A DNA stretch of 64,000 nt from Zerene cesonia (GCF_012273895.1 NC_052117.1:6270406-6334405), one strand, 5' to 3'. Positions 36,813 to 49,744 are shown, numbered from the stretch's first letter. The notes: generated by a model not told the origin, from the letters alone. Made by a program: numbers and translations.

Positions 36813-38179
36813 AATAAATTGATAAATTCATTCAAATCTTAAATACTGAAATTTATTCTACATAAATATCGATTCATTTTAATTTTCAAATCATCCGTAC
36901 AGTAATAGAAATTTCTATTATAAATAGAATTCACTTGAAATTTCTTGTAACCAATATAAGATAAACTAAAATCTAAGAATATCAGTGCAATGAAATCCGC
37001 CATGACCATGGACCATTTCTATGAACTATACACGGAAGTCATCGGAAGAAGAAAATAAACTTTATATTCTAAAACATAAGGTTAAAATTTGATGTTATCA
37101 TTCTGGCCCTTTCAACTCAGGTAATAATAAAATAGCAGATTACATCTTCGCGTAAGCAACAATAGGGCTCCCACTTATTTTATTAGGGTCGTCGTTTTAT
37201 GCGAAAATAAATTATATGTGTACGAATTTAGAGGGTAATTTCCCATGGCAGTTAGTGATTTGGCTTAACAAAGTTGAATTATTGTGATAGGTAATCGGTT
37301 GTTTTAGTGTTTACCGAGTGACACCTGTGCGATAAGTGATATGTACTTAAACTATTCGAATAATCAATTGTCGTTTTACGCGGGACTAAAATTAATTTAC
37401 TTTTAACCGTTATCTGTACCGTTTTGTGTAAGGACCTGGCAATGGAAAACTTACAAATGGACATTTTATAGGCATAGTTTAGACTTTAGATTATCCGTAT
37501 TTACTTATAATTATTATCAAATAGAATCATCTTATAAACTATTTTATTACGGCTAATAAATTTCCTTTGTACTGATATGACTTTATTATTACGGTTAACT
37601 GATTAAAGCATATAAATCGTGATCTATTGCATAAAGAAATACAAATGTACAATGGCTTAAGTAGATTTCATACAAAATATTATCAATAACTCTGCAACAT
37701 TATAAAAAGAAACATAGATTGACTTTTTTTTTTATTATAACGCATTTTAAAACACGAATATGAATTGTGGAAAAAAAAACATAAAAATATAAAGCTATTT
37801 ACTTTATTAGCAAGTAATCAATATTATTAGATAAATTTTGAACCTTCTGACTTTCTATAAAATTTTTAGCATAGCAGCTGGGCTATTGCAGACTTATTGC
37901 AGATGTATGAATCTTCTTACGTAATTTTTATGAATTCTAGAACTAGAAAATGTAAATCCGTTTCGGAGTTTTGATTTATTAATATGTGTCGTAGTTATAC
38001 ATAGAAAAAATAGCTACAAATATATAGGACAATTGGAGATAATAGGAGAAACTTGACATTTTCCACACTACCTACTTCTGCCTAAATTTGGGAAGGTTTG
38101 TAATACTCAGCATTGCGAATGGATATCACGTTTCAAATAAAATCGGGTGTCAAAAATATATAGCCTTTTGCTGGGAGTA

Positions 38180-38440
38180 ATGTTTTATCTCTCACTTAGA
38201 GGCACAAAGAGAGATTTATCTTTACCAATATTAAACTGTTTAGTGGAATACATACCAAAATTTAAATATACAAGCATTGAGTCTTCCTTCATTATAGAAA
38301 CAGTTAAAGAAGAGAATCCCCTCAAACCATCAATTTTTCTGAGCAATAAGCCTCTTCAACTGGACCTCTTCAGAGCCATGATGAATAGTCAACTTCCAGG
38401 TAGAAGTGCACCAAGTAGACCACATATCCGCTTCCGATAA
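38180..38440 (+). CDS. Unrecognised 86-residue ORF followed by poly(A) signals
   Basis: An ATG-started frame runs from 38180 to a TAA at 38440; AATAAA follows at 38475-38480 and again at 38481-38486. The first residues MFYLSLRG could be a short hydrophobic start, then RGTKRD gives a dibasic site. The C-terminal part is rich in P, S and R and ends with PHIRFR. No family is recognised. The frame is open to a TAA at 38138 upstream, so a 5' extension would need splicing at a weak AG (38163 or 38177). It could be a last exon, a small secreted peptide precursor or chance; AT-rich DNA here carries many ORFs of this length. The ATG context is poor. Confidence 0.22.
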   Translation: MFYLSLRGTKRDLSLPILNCLVEYIPKFKYTSIESSFIIETVKEENPLKPSIFLSNKPLQLDLFRAMMNSQLPGRSAPSRPHIRFR

Positions 38441-38474
38441 GGCTGGATTGTGGATTCGGCCTCTCGATTATATA

Positions 38475-38486
38475 AATAAAAATAAA
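38475..38486 (+). terminator. Double AATAAA after the 38.2-kb ORF
   Basis: Two adjacent AATAAA hexamers lie 35-46 bp beyond the stop at 38440. In AT-rich DNA such hexamers are common, so the support is modest. Confidence 0.25.
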
Positions 38487-39404
38487 ATTAGTTAGTAAAT
38501 ATGTATTTGTAACTAATTATACGATGTGAGTGAGTGATGAAGAGCCGCTATCACTGAGCTAATTAAATAATCCATTATTATATATACTTCTAATTAAACA
38601 AATAAAAACATGCATTATTGATACTTTTCCAACGCTTGGCTTTGTTGAAAAAACAATTCATTTCTCTCATTTTCAATTTTATTGACTGAACCATACGTAA
38701 AATCTTATTTTTAAATAATTTGTTAGCATAATATGATATAATATAAATATTTATCGGTGACATCGCAAGTGAATTGGTGTTATTTTTAAAACGAGTGGGC
38801 GTTGTCATAGTTTCAGGATTATCTTGACTGTTTTAATTACTGTGTTTTACATAAACCTACTCTTTCCATATCAATTTAAAAAGAAACAATTTTTTTGATC
38901 TTTGTATCCTCTTATTCATACAAGATTTAAATATTTGTTCTGTAAAAGTTCAATAAATCTCATGGGTGCCTTTGTCTTTAATGTGATAAAACAAATAGTG
39001 GCTATTTTTTAATTTTTCAACAGTAAAACCTAATAAACACAAATATATTTTGTATAATTTCAATTTCAATGAATAGTACTATGATAGTGGTATTGGAATA
39101 ATTGCTCAATAAAGAATCGACAGCAACTCTACATATTTTATCACTATGCCGTATGTCAAAAAAACGTACACATTAAATATACACTGTATTTACATTGTCA
39201 TTGTAAATAAGTTTCAAAGTAATTTCAGATCCGAATACACAACAAATAGCATATATATTTATTGAGTACAATTCTCGTATGTATGAATAATTCCAATAAA
39301 CAGCTTTAGAGATGATCCATTAACTTACATGGTATCAAATCAATGGACAATAACCGGTACAATTTAATAAGATTCTAACAAATAATTCATTAATTCACAC
39401 AACG

Positions 39405-39480
39405 TTTCTCGCCCTCTCTGTCACCCCCCTCGGCGCGCCACCCCAACCCCTAAACGCTCTAAAGGCGAACTTGCACTTAA
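39405..39480. other. Short C-rich island with GGCGCGCC
   Basis: CACCCCCCT, CGGCGCGCC (GGCGCGCC at 39432-39439) and ACCCCAACCCC stand out from the AT-rich surroundings. No coding frame is evident. Confidence 0.4.
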
Positions 39481-41159
39481 GCCCTTTTTACTCTGTGAAA
39501 GGGATTATTAAATGCAATATTATGTAGTTTTATACGATTGAAAACAATTATTCTTACGTAATTTATGCTAGAGTAAGTAGAAAATGGGTCGTACCATAAA
39601 ATAGGGCATGCATTATATTACGAAAATAAAAATGTTTGAGTATATTATATTTACCATTATTTGCTGGTATATATGAAATAAAATATTATAGAATAATTAA
39701 GTTTTCTAAATTAAGTTTGAATCACGTGTTTTGATGTTAAGCATTTCTACTCAAAATATTTTGTATGACTAGCTACTATTTTTACCGCTATGCAGATAGT
39801 TGAGGGTACATCATAATAAAGTAAAGACAATTTTTTATCTTGCTATCATGGCAGCGAACTCTGTAATGTATATTACAATATATATCATATAGCACATGAC
39901 GAAACATTTGTTCACCGCTCAACAATTTTATTGTAAGATCTCAAGGGTTTTGTGATAAACGTTTTGAAGAAGGTTTCACAGATTCGATACTTGAAGTTGA
40001 TGGAGTAAATAAAGTTTCGACTTATTAGGTTCACAGAGTAAAGTTGTAGCGAAACAAATACAAATAAAATCTCAGAAATGAATTTGCTTTATGTTCCATT
40101 TTATATAAGACCTACTTGCTAAAAATTGCTAATTAAATGACTTGCATGCAAGTAATTTCACAACGGAACTTGAAAAATCATTAATTTGCAGTCATCTGTG
40201 ACCAGCTTAATTAGACCTGTTGGATGTAACGTAAGTTATATTTAAAATATCACGAAACTTGCAAAAACTAACATAGACCATGTTTCTTCTTTAGTTGATT
40301 ACATTAATATTTTTAGTGAAAATGTGCATGCACTCACACATAATTAAATTATGAATATTTCACTTTTTGATATCTGCATTTCGATAATTGCAATATGTAT
40401 ACATAACAGGTTAATGACAAAAGAGATCATTGGTTAAGAACAAAGAAACTGTTGCCATGGCGTCCACAAACGAGCACAGCTCTATTACGAACTGCGTAAT
40501 TTATTTTTATCACTCATACTATCTTACAAGAATAGTTTTATTGAATTTTCCTCATATTCACGCGAGTTTCAGTAGGTGTCATAAATATTTATCGATTTGA
40601 ATTCAGTTCCTAGTTTACTAAGATTTCATAGAATGTAGTAGAGATTTTTCATTGAGTTAAGGTTAAATCTTAGTGGCAGTTCGATAATAAAAAAATATGT
40701 AGAAGGAGTAATTTGCAAATTCATTTATGTAATCTTTGGTTGGTAGTTTTTGTAACTGTTTCACCAATCGCCGACAAGTCCTTTGTGTTATATTTGGAGG
40801 CGGAGGTAGGCCCTTAAATATAATACATGGAATCCAGTTAAATTCCCAACTATTTTACTACATTGATGGATAGGAGCATTCTATCGATCATAACTTGTCT
40901 TGTCTTGTTTTTATATGATAGCAGCGATACGGGTCTAATGATAGCGAACAAAATTCCCAGACATACTCGTACGTTAAGTACTTTAACGATCTTAGTATTT
41001 TAAAGGTTTGTCGTACCTTTCTTATGGTGCTTTAAAAATCACTCAAACACCATTTCAATCAATAGTGCGTTAGAGCTCACAGAATTAATTGAAAACTATA
41101 CGATTTCTATATCTTCAAAAGGAAATCACTTCGACCGTGAACAGTAGAAAGAAAAATAA

Positions 41160-41345
41160 ACAGCTCAAGGATATCGCTACATAGTTCCTCTGTCCCTGGA
41201 GCTGGAATTTTCGGGATAAAACATATCCTATGTCCTTTTCTAGGTCTCCAGCTATTCCTCTACCAAATTTTATCCAAATCGGTTTAGTGGTTTATGCGTA
41301 GAGAGAAAGACAGACTTCCTTTCGAATTTTTAACATTAGTAGGTT
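41160..41345 (+). repeat. Retroposon tail
   Basis: GGGATAAAACATATCCTATGTCC, CTACCAAATTTTATCCAAATCGGTTTAGTGGTTTATGCG and a final AACATTAGTAGGT. Confidence 0.7.
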
Positions 41346-43699
41346 TGGAACGTGAATACATAAATAATAAGACTAATATACAAGCCATCAGTAACTAGGT
41401 AAAACCGTAGATTAGTTTCAAAAATTTAAGTGAAAATTCTAAAAGGCGATTAGAAGCGTCGGAACGCTTTATCGAGCTTTACGTTCCATCATTTGTTTTA
41501 GCCGGAATCACTTTAAACAAGATGGTTTTGTAAGGGATTGAATTTTATCGTTAGCTTTGTAATATACATATTTATATTTAAGATAATGGATTAAAGAATC
41601 TGTCGGGATGTTATAGGAACAATCAAGTTCAGATATTATTATTTCCTTATTTTAAGAGTGTGTAATATTATATGGATCGTTTCTAGATGTGCGTCATTTG
41701 TTGAAGTAATTTTAATGATAACAATTTCTCTTTAATCCGTTGTTTGCGGAGCACCGTACTTTCATTTAGAGATTTTCGAAATATAAATCTTTTATGACAG
41801 ATTTAAAGAATTATGAGTGGCAACTAATTTTATCGTAATAACCGATGAGTTTGGATTCAAACTCACTCAATGACAGAGTCTTGAAATTTATCAAATCCAT
41901 TTGAGCACCAAATCAATTAGAGGAATTCGTCAACCTATTATTCTAACTGGCTACTACGATTAGTAGCACGATAATTACAATTCAATCAAAGATTTATTTT
42001 TTGATTATTTTCTATTACATTGATTTATTAGAACAAACCTTTGTTAATTTGATCGTAACGCGACGCGTCGACACAACTTTGAATACGCTTAAAATAAAAC
42101 AAAAAAACACCGTAACGGATACGAGACGGGTGAAGAATGCACCCGATACTCGTGACTCATTCCATCATTGGCCACCTCTTAGAATATCATCGCCAGCATA
42201 ACTTGACCTACTAAGAACTTAAAACTAATGCGACGCTGCCCATGAATGATTCTCAATACAGGCCAGGTTATACTGGTTGGGGCTAAACGTTTTACCAACG
42301 TCATTTTGCGTCCAATCTGTGAGCTTTACAGCTTATTGTCGGAAAGTGAACTCTGATTCGATGGAATAAGTGCTAATTGGTGTTGACGTGACTATTTGAA
42401 GGAGTTTACGTTGTTGTTTTTCTGTAACAGAAGTTTAGTCTACATTCTTGTTAAGATATCTTTGGCATATTGTTCTTTGATTTTTAACACAATGAATTAG
42501 CGGCCAAATAGATGTGATCAGGTTATGGCAAGGTTACAGGGGCGACCTCGATTTTTACAACTTATCATTAGGCTAATTTAATTTAGAGTGAATTTAATCT
42601 TTAATAAATGGCATTTTAGCCTCTAGGTTCATTACTAGTGCGACAATCCAAGCCATAGAATATTTATTTCGTGAATAACATAAGATATAATAACTTGACA
42701 GCGCTGCTTATTCATCTTCAATTTCGAAGTAATAAAACTTTATCCTTAAATTTCCGTAACATATCCTTTTGAAAACCTCATTGAAAAATGTTTACGCATT
42801 TTACTTTATTCATTGATAATGAACTACTACTAATCATATAATCATAAGTTTTTGTATTCAATTAATTCTACAATATTTTTTAATAAATTCCATTGTTAGT
42901 ATCCCTTTCTTGGTTATTCGTAACGGTTCACCTCAAATGCTTACCAAGCATTAAACCCAGTTTACAAATTGACACGAGGATAATATAATCAGTGGCAGAT
43001 TTAATATTGACAATTTGACATCGCGGGCATCATGAGACGTAGGTCAGTGAACCCGCACTGCAATGCTGCATTCATGGGGACACAGGGCCTTTTAGGGTTG
43101 TTTTATTTATGATCCCAGTAGAATCAGGGTGAGATATTGATATTACATAGTATTACATCTTTGTTGTATCGAAGTTTGCGGCTAAAGATTTATTTTAAGT
43201 GTTTTAATTTTTAAAGTAGTTTTTGTGGTTTTTATCTGATTTTTTTTATAGATACGAGTGTCTTTTGTAAATAAAAGGTGTTTATAATATTCTAGGTATG
43301 ATATCAAGAAATGGTTTTAATAAAAATAACAGTTTGCAATAACCAATTTTGTATTAAGTTTATTGAGATTTAAAAAAACCTAGTATAGGTTCTGATAGGG
43401 AAGTACGAAATTTTTAGGACAAACTCTTTCTCTTAGAAACCTTATAAAGACAACTTATTTAAATACAATTAGTTGTACAAAACGTTTTCTTTACAAAGCA
43501 AAGTTGCCATAGAAACTTCTAAGTGCCGCCAATACAAAAGAGCAAGTCGCCGGACAATTACAAAAAACAACTTGTTATAAAAGGACCCTTGTTTTTTAAC
43601 ATAATATTTCCAAACAAAAACTTTTTCTCAGGCGACAGTTACGCGCCAAAAAGCCATAATCTGTGCCGTATGTCCACCCTTCTTATGTTTCTATGGGGT

Positions 43700-43775
43700 A
43701 TCGATTATTCCCCCCGCGGCCCGCGCCCGCGGCCCGCGCCGCCGCATCGCATCCGCCCTCCGAGAATCTCACCTA
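43700..43775. other. GC-rich CpG island with tandem 13-mer
   Basis: CCGCGGCCCGCGC is repeated perfectly at 43714-43726 and 43727-43739, followed by CGCCGCATCGC. It is nearly pure G/C in an AT-rich region, suggesting a promoter, a noncoding first exon or an unstable simple repeat. An ORF that crosses it has no recognisable domain. Confidence 0.5.
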
Positions 43776-45311
43776 GCTTCCCACTCCAAACTCACCGACT
43801 TACAAACAGTAATTTTGCGCTTAACTTATTTTTAAAAGAACTCTTTATATTTATGCGGTCTTAGTGGCCTAGTACAGGAAGTTTTGTTGTAGTATATAAA
43901 ATAAAAGTTTAATTGGGTCACTTTGTCGCGACCGGACTTTTTATGTCATTCACATCATTTACACGTTATCAAATTCACAATAACTTTGTATGACATGTAT
44001 CTTACATAAGCGCATTTAATAAATTTTTGTCTGATTACATATTTGATATATTTTTATGTATTTGATAGCATTTGCATAGATTGCACGAAAAATCTATAAT
44101 ATTCTGAAAAAGCTTTTCGGAAAACAACACAGACAATAGAGCAGATGAGGTAATTAATAAATAAAACAACCTCACTTCATAATATGCATTACTTATTATA
44201 TATTTTTAATTTTCTCCCAAAAAATAGCGTTTCAACTTTCATCAACATTAAAATATTATAACAGCCAATCCTGTGTTCCCAATGAAAGCCTCTTTTTATT
44301 AAATTATATTATTTCGGTGGCTTTACACGTGTATTCAAGTAATTTTTTATATAAATCTGTATTTGGTAGACAAGTTTTATATTGTATCAACAGATATATT
44401 GATAAATGTATTCCTCTTTGTTTGTTATTATGCATGGGCTTTTATTTTCGTATGTATAAGTTTAATTAAAAATGTAAATAACATTCAACGCTAATATTTT
44501 AACTCCCTATTAGCTGTTATTATGTTTATAAGCTACAAAGAAGATAGGTGGAAGTCAAAAATGAATGGAGCGGCACAATGAAAAAAGTTCGTCCATAACA
44601 GTAGACGCAGTAGAGTGAATCCATTTACACGTCGTTTGTGTAAGTAGTTCCAATATGCATTACCAGCTTGCAAACCCGACGGTTACTTTGACTAATAAAC
44701 TGATACTTGGCTCCGTTTGTCGAATATATCTTTAGAAGTACCACTCGCTAGTTGGGTGTAGGTAAGGAATGAGGTGTAAGAATTAATATTTGTGTTAACC
44801 AATAGGTTTGGGTAAACGCTATATATGTATGTTATTTGTGTATCTACTCTAGCGTAAACCGTTTAACCTTTATAAAAATGTGTAGGTAACATTAAACATA
44901 AAATATTCAAATTATACCTATTTGAAGTCCGTTTGGCCTATGCGGGACTGAAAAGAAATATTTGCTTCACGTATATCCAACAACTTTGACATTTAATTTT
45001 GATTAAAATGACTGTTTGTTGTCCATTTTCTCTTCAATATTGTTGAGTGTTTCAATTCTCATTCAATAAACATAGCTATATAAATAACACTATACTAAAT
45101 AGCCCTCTCATTAAAGCATTTTTGTACGACAATTTTGTTTGATTGGCCCTACACTATATTACATATACCTGTTAAGATTCGACGGTATTTATTAACGAAA
45201 ATTCCACGGTTATTGCATCATTTTTATTATTTATTTGAGCTTGCATTGGACTTGATTTCGTTCTTATAAATATTCACTTGCGCCAATATTTACTAGGTTT
45301 TTGTTGAACCC

Positions 45312-45370
45312 TTTATGAACTAGTTTTCCGCCCGCAGCTTCTCAAGAGTAGTTACAGAAAAATCTAAGAA
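45312..45370 (+). repeat. Retroposon head fragment
   Basis: GAACTAGTTTTCCGCCCGCAGCTTCTC, a degenerate CTAGCTG..CGCCCG start. Confidence 0.5.
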
Positions 45371-47169
45371 CATATTTTCTACATATAATTGTTTAGCCAG
45401 AAATATTGTTTTTGTTTTCTGGATTTTATTAAAATCCTGTGGATGCGCAATTCTCTGTCACAACTTTAGTTATATAGAATGATAAAAAATGGTGACCCAT
45501 TTTGCTTCCGAATTTTGGTACCAATTTGTATAATTTGTATGAAATGATTTTTATTTAAAGTTTTATAATACTATTGTGAATATATAGTTGTGTTTTCATT
45601 AAATGTGATATTGTCGTTTCCTCTCATTTAGTAATGTTACAATAATTATACAACAGTTGATCGAAGTATACATATATTTTCTTTTTCTTCTCTTAATTAA
45701 TAGCTCCACTTAATAAACAGGGACTCAGCCAATATACATTAATTTTAAAAGCAGGGATAATCCTGACAGTCTTCATTTAAACGTATGTCAAATGAAACTT
45801 CCGCAAAGTCTAACCACAACATGTTTTCAAAGGCCCCGTAAAATTAATAGCAAATTAATTTGTACGTTTCGTAAATAAATTTATGGAAAAATTGTTACGC
45901 GGAAAGAATTTTCAATGTGTAGTACCCATACAAAGAGCTTCGTGGAAATATTGATTTTTAAACACGGAGATTCAATTATATTTCGGATATAGAGATAAAA
46001 AAAATATATTAATATATTATAATATGTAACTAGTTATCTGTAAGTAAAGAACGGCTGATTGAATTCCTGAAGTTTTTGATTTGTCGTTATATGGATTAGG
46101 ATAATTATTGCTAAAATAATAAAAAAGACACAAACGTTTATCCGAGCGGAATCGGGGTGCTTGTACTCTAGAAAAAATATGCTATTTATATATTATTTTT
46201 GATACAATGATTTTATAGTTATTATATTAGTGGTATGTACATTTTTATCATCATTTTGTAAAAATATTAAAATTTTGATTTGTTCATATTAATATGTTTT
46301 TTGTTATTTCGATACAACACGGAACACCTTCAATGAATTTCAGCGTTATACAAAAAGACTATTACGAAGAGAAAGAAAGAGAGGGAGATAGACTATCAAA
46401 CGCAATTTTGATTTCAAACTCAAATACGAATGATTTTAAATAATTTCAATTACAGGTTGCTACATAAAAGAAATTTTAATCAAACTTTATTATGAATAAA
46501 ATAATTTCTTTAACACAAAAGCCTAAACGTTACGATGAATATAAATGAAATCAAACTTCCTTTACTGTAACGGGGGATAGCAACGAATTCTAAACGTGAA
46601 ATCAAGTAAAGGCGAATGAGGAGAGATAACTCACGGATATTAAAGGGACTTTATTAAAGCGAACTAGATGGCGCCAGGGAGCGGCAGCGATATGTCTGCT
46701 AATAGAAATGTTTTGCTTTTTAGATTATAAAACTTTCGTTCTATGCATATATTTAAAAAATTATGGAATATGTTTGTGTAAAATAGACTAACGAGATAAA
46801 TAATAATAATAATAGAAAACATAATTTTTATTTTGTATAAATAATAGTTTTGAATACAAAAATATATATTTTAACACAGATAACATAATATTATACTAGT
46901 AGTTGTAACTATCAAGTTATGGGAGTGGCTAGTTTTTTCATAGTAGTTCTTATATTTAAAAAAATATTATGAATGATAAATGGTAGATATAAATCGAACG
47001 GTACAAATAATCCTGTCAATGCAATATTGGCAACATGTAATGTAAATATGTAAGTTACTATTATTTTTTATGATTATTGTTAGTTAGATGCAATCGTGGC
47101 ATTCACTATAGTAATTTTTTTGTAATAAATGTGCTTTTACAATTTTAAATCGTTCGGAAGATTTATTTT

Positions 47170-47225
47170 GTCAAACACTAGTTTTCTGCCCGTGCCTGCC
47201 TGTGTGACGAAGGAAACTCCAATGA
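47170..47225 (+). repeat. Retroposon head fragment
   Basis: AACACTAGTTTTCTGCCCGTGCCTG, the same degenerate start as at 45312. Confidence 0.45.
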
Positions 47226-47467
47226 AAATGAGATGTTTAATAAAGAAATGTCTAAGTAAAATATACCACTCTCTTGCTTCCTCACTATCCTCAGTAAAAA
47301 AAACTTTTTTCCGTCGAAAAATATATTTTTTTTATTATATAAAATTATTTTAGAGGTTAAATCACTTTCGTAGTAAGGTTATATTATATTTTGGCATATC
47401 TACTGAATGCACATGTCTTATTCCTATTTAAAATAAAGAAACATTTCCCCCATTGAAAGAAACATCT

Positions 47468-48467
47468 NNNNNNNNNNNNNNNNNNNNNNNNNNNNNNNNN
47501 NNNNNNNNNNNNNNNNNNNNNNNNNNNNNNNNNNNNNNNNNNNNNNNNNNNNNNNNNNNNNNNNNNNNNNNNNNNNNNNNNNNNNNNNNNNNNNNNNNNN
47601 NNNNNNNNNNNNNNNNNNNNNNNNNNNNNNNNNNNNNNNNNNNNNNNNNNNNNNNNNNNNNNNNNNNNNNNNNNNNNNNNNNNNNNNNNNNNNNNNNNNN
47701 NNNNNNNNNNNNNNNNNNNNNNNNNNNNNNNNNNNNNNNNNNNNNNNNNNNNNNNNNNNNNNNNNNNNNNNNNNNNNNNNNNNNNNNNNNNNNNNNNNNN
47801 NNNNNNNNNNNNNNNNNNNNNNNNNNNNNNNNNNNNNNNNNNNNNNNNNNNNNNNNNNNNNNNNNNNNNNNNNNNNNNNNNNNNNNNNNNNNNNNNNNNN
47901 NNNNNNNNNNNNNNNNNNNNNNNNNNNNNNNNNNNNNNNNNNNNNNNNNNNNNNNNNNNNNNNNNNNNNNNNNNNNNNNNNNNNNNNNNNNNNNNNNNNN
48001 NNNNNNNNNNNNNNNNNNNNNNNNNNNNNNNNNNNNNNNNNNNNNNNNNNNNNNNNNNNNNNNNNNNNNNNNNNNNNNNNNNNNNNNNNNNNNNNNNNNN
48101 NNNNNNNNNNNNNNNNNNNNNNNNNNNNNNNNNNNNNNNNNNNNNNNNNNNNNNNNNNNNNNNNNNNNNNNNNNNNNNNNNNNNNNNNNNNNNNNNNNNN
48201 NNNNNNNNNNNNNNNNNNNNNNNNNNNNNNNNNNNNNNNNNNNNNNNNNNNNNNNNNNNNNNNNNNNNNNNNNNNNNNNNNNNNNNNNNNNNNNNNNNNN
48301 NNNNNNNNNNNNNNNNNNNNNNNNNNNNNNNNNNNNNNNNNNNNNNNNNNNNNNNNNNNNNNNNNNNNNNNNNNNNNNNNNNNNNNNNNNNNNNNNNNNN
48401 NNNNNNNNNNNNNNNNNNNNNNNNNNNNNNNNNNNNNNNNNNNNNNNNNNNNNNNNNNNNNNNNNNN
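47468..48467. other. Assembly gap, 1000 N
   Basis: Exactly 1000 unresolved bases, the usual placeholder for a gap of unknown size. Open frames across it are artefacts. Confidence 0.99.
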
Positions 48468-49237
48468 GATTCGAAATTCAAATGTAATATTTTTTTATAA
48501 TTAAGTGTAACAGTATTTATGGCCAGACTAAGTATATATGATAGTCATGTTTCGTATGCAGTATATTCTTTGCTTTCACGTAGTTCGCATTTATTTGTTT
48601 TATCTTGAATAATTCTGGCCAAGGTCTACGATTGTCTGACCCAATTCTCATGAGTACTGAATTTCTACTTTCCACTGATATTTTTGAAGACGAAAAAACT
48701 AAACCTTAACTATCGCATATCAATATAAAAGCAATAACTATTATCCCAATAGTATATAATTATTTGAAACATTTCACGACTAAAACAGAGGAATATTCCC
48801 TATAGCAAATAACACAATGAAAGTATAATAATATAATTAAAAGCCATCGAAGCATTTAAGCATGATACTCCAACAAACTTAAAATCAGACTGGTCGGGCA
48901 GTGAGTCTGAGTTGTATTTAAGACACACGTAGGTATTTTTGGAATAATTACGAGCGTAGTATTCGCTAAATTTTTATCAGTTAGTATTTAAACAGGATGT
49001 TTTAATAAGTGACAATGATTCCTTTTCTTAATATACAGAAATCTTTTAATTATATATAATTTATATATATACATAAAAGAAAAATGATGATGATGATGAA
49101 AGAAAGAAAGGAAGTCAAATATATTTTGATTATTTGTAGGAGTCACAGCAGTTTTTAAAGTAAGGCGTAGTAGTAATATACCATGTGTTTCACAAATAGA
49201 TTTTCTTTGCAGGTCATCGAATATTGCTTTTTGTGCT

Positions 49238-49513
49238 TTACATGAGCCTCAAGATCAATCGAAGATGCCATCTCATATCATATTCTATTATTCTAAATAT
49301 TAACAAAATCTGTAGCCAGTATATACATAATATAAAACCGGCAGTTACTGTGGCTAGCAGAATTTTATCGAGTGTATAAATTTCTTTATTGCCTTCTATT
49401 CTAATTCTTCTAATTTCAAACGTATTACTTAAAATCGAGATCAGTCGTTGCGGGGTGACCACTTCACATATTAACCGATAATATTTTACTTCTTTTCTTT
49501 GAATTCTATCCAT
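49238..49513 (-). CDS. Unrecognised 91-residue ORF with one predicted membrane helix
   Basis: An ATG at 49513 in a good insect context (ACAATGG) opens 91 codons to a TAA at 49238. The N-terminal half is basic and polar. Residues about 54-78 (KILLATVTAGFILCIYWLQI and following) are a hydrophobic stretch long enough for a membrane helix. The C-terminus is short and Arg/Leu-rich. I recognise no family and see no clear downstream poly(A) hexamer. It lies 54 bp from a plus-strand ORF pointing the other way. It may be a real small membrane protein, an exon, or chance. Confidence 0.2.
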   Translation of the reverse strand: MDRIQRKEVKYYRLICEVVTPQRLISILSNTFEIRRIRIEGNKEIYTLDKILLATVTAGFILCIYWLQILLIFRIIEYDMRWHLRLILRLM

Positions 49514-49567
49514 TGTCACGCTTTTTTCTAATTCTTATTTAAAGGAGACGTTGTCTTCCTAATTATT

Positions 49568-49744
49568 ATGTGTGATGATAAAAATAAAAACTCGACTTCT
49601 GTATCGAAAAACAAAAACACAGCAGAATTGAAAAAAAAACGCAACAAATTCTACAAAATGCAACATTGTATCGAAGATAAAGGCGGATCAAAATTAGGAA
49701 TAGTACAATTATCTTTATATGCGATTAAACGAACTATTACATAA
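49568..49744 (+). CDS. Unrecognised 58-residue lysine/asparagine-rich ORF
   Basis: The ATG at 49568 opens 58 codons to a TAA at 49744. The protein begins MCDDKNKNSTSV, is rich in Lys and Asn, and contains the basic run ELKKKRNKF. It is divergent from the minus-strand ORF starting at 49513. No family is recognised and composition alone could explain it. Confidence 0.12.
   Translation: MCDDKNKNSTSVSKNKNTAELKKKRNKFYKMQHCIEDKGGSKLGIVQLSLYAIKRTIT

Larger units (their letters stand above)
23160..38140. other. 15-kb gene-poor stretch
   Basis: It contains the listed repeats and the G-rich tract. It also has small simple repeats: (TTTCA)n near 26295 and (CA)n near 29002. No exon series could be assembled. 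It may be intergenic or part of a long intron. Confidence 0.45.
38500..47467. other. 9-kb gene-poor stretch with two GC islands
   Basis: Only the islands at 39.4 and 43.7 kb and three repeat fragments stand out. ORFs are short and unconvincing. Confidence 0.45.

Noticed and set aside
37860..37925. Possible small exon upstream of the 38.2-kb ORF
   Set aside because: An AG..GT pair exists but phase and acceptor for joining to the ORF are weak; not supportable.
43523..43864. 113-codon plus-strand ORF through the GC island
   Set aside because: The proline/arginine stretch is produced by the CG tandem repeat; no domain and weak start.
47384..48487. Two long open frames on opposite strands
   Set aside because: They run through the 1000-N gap; almost all codons are unknown.
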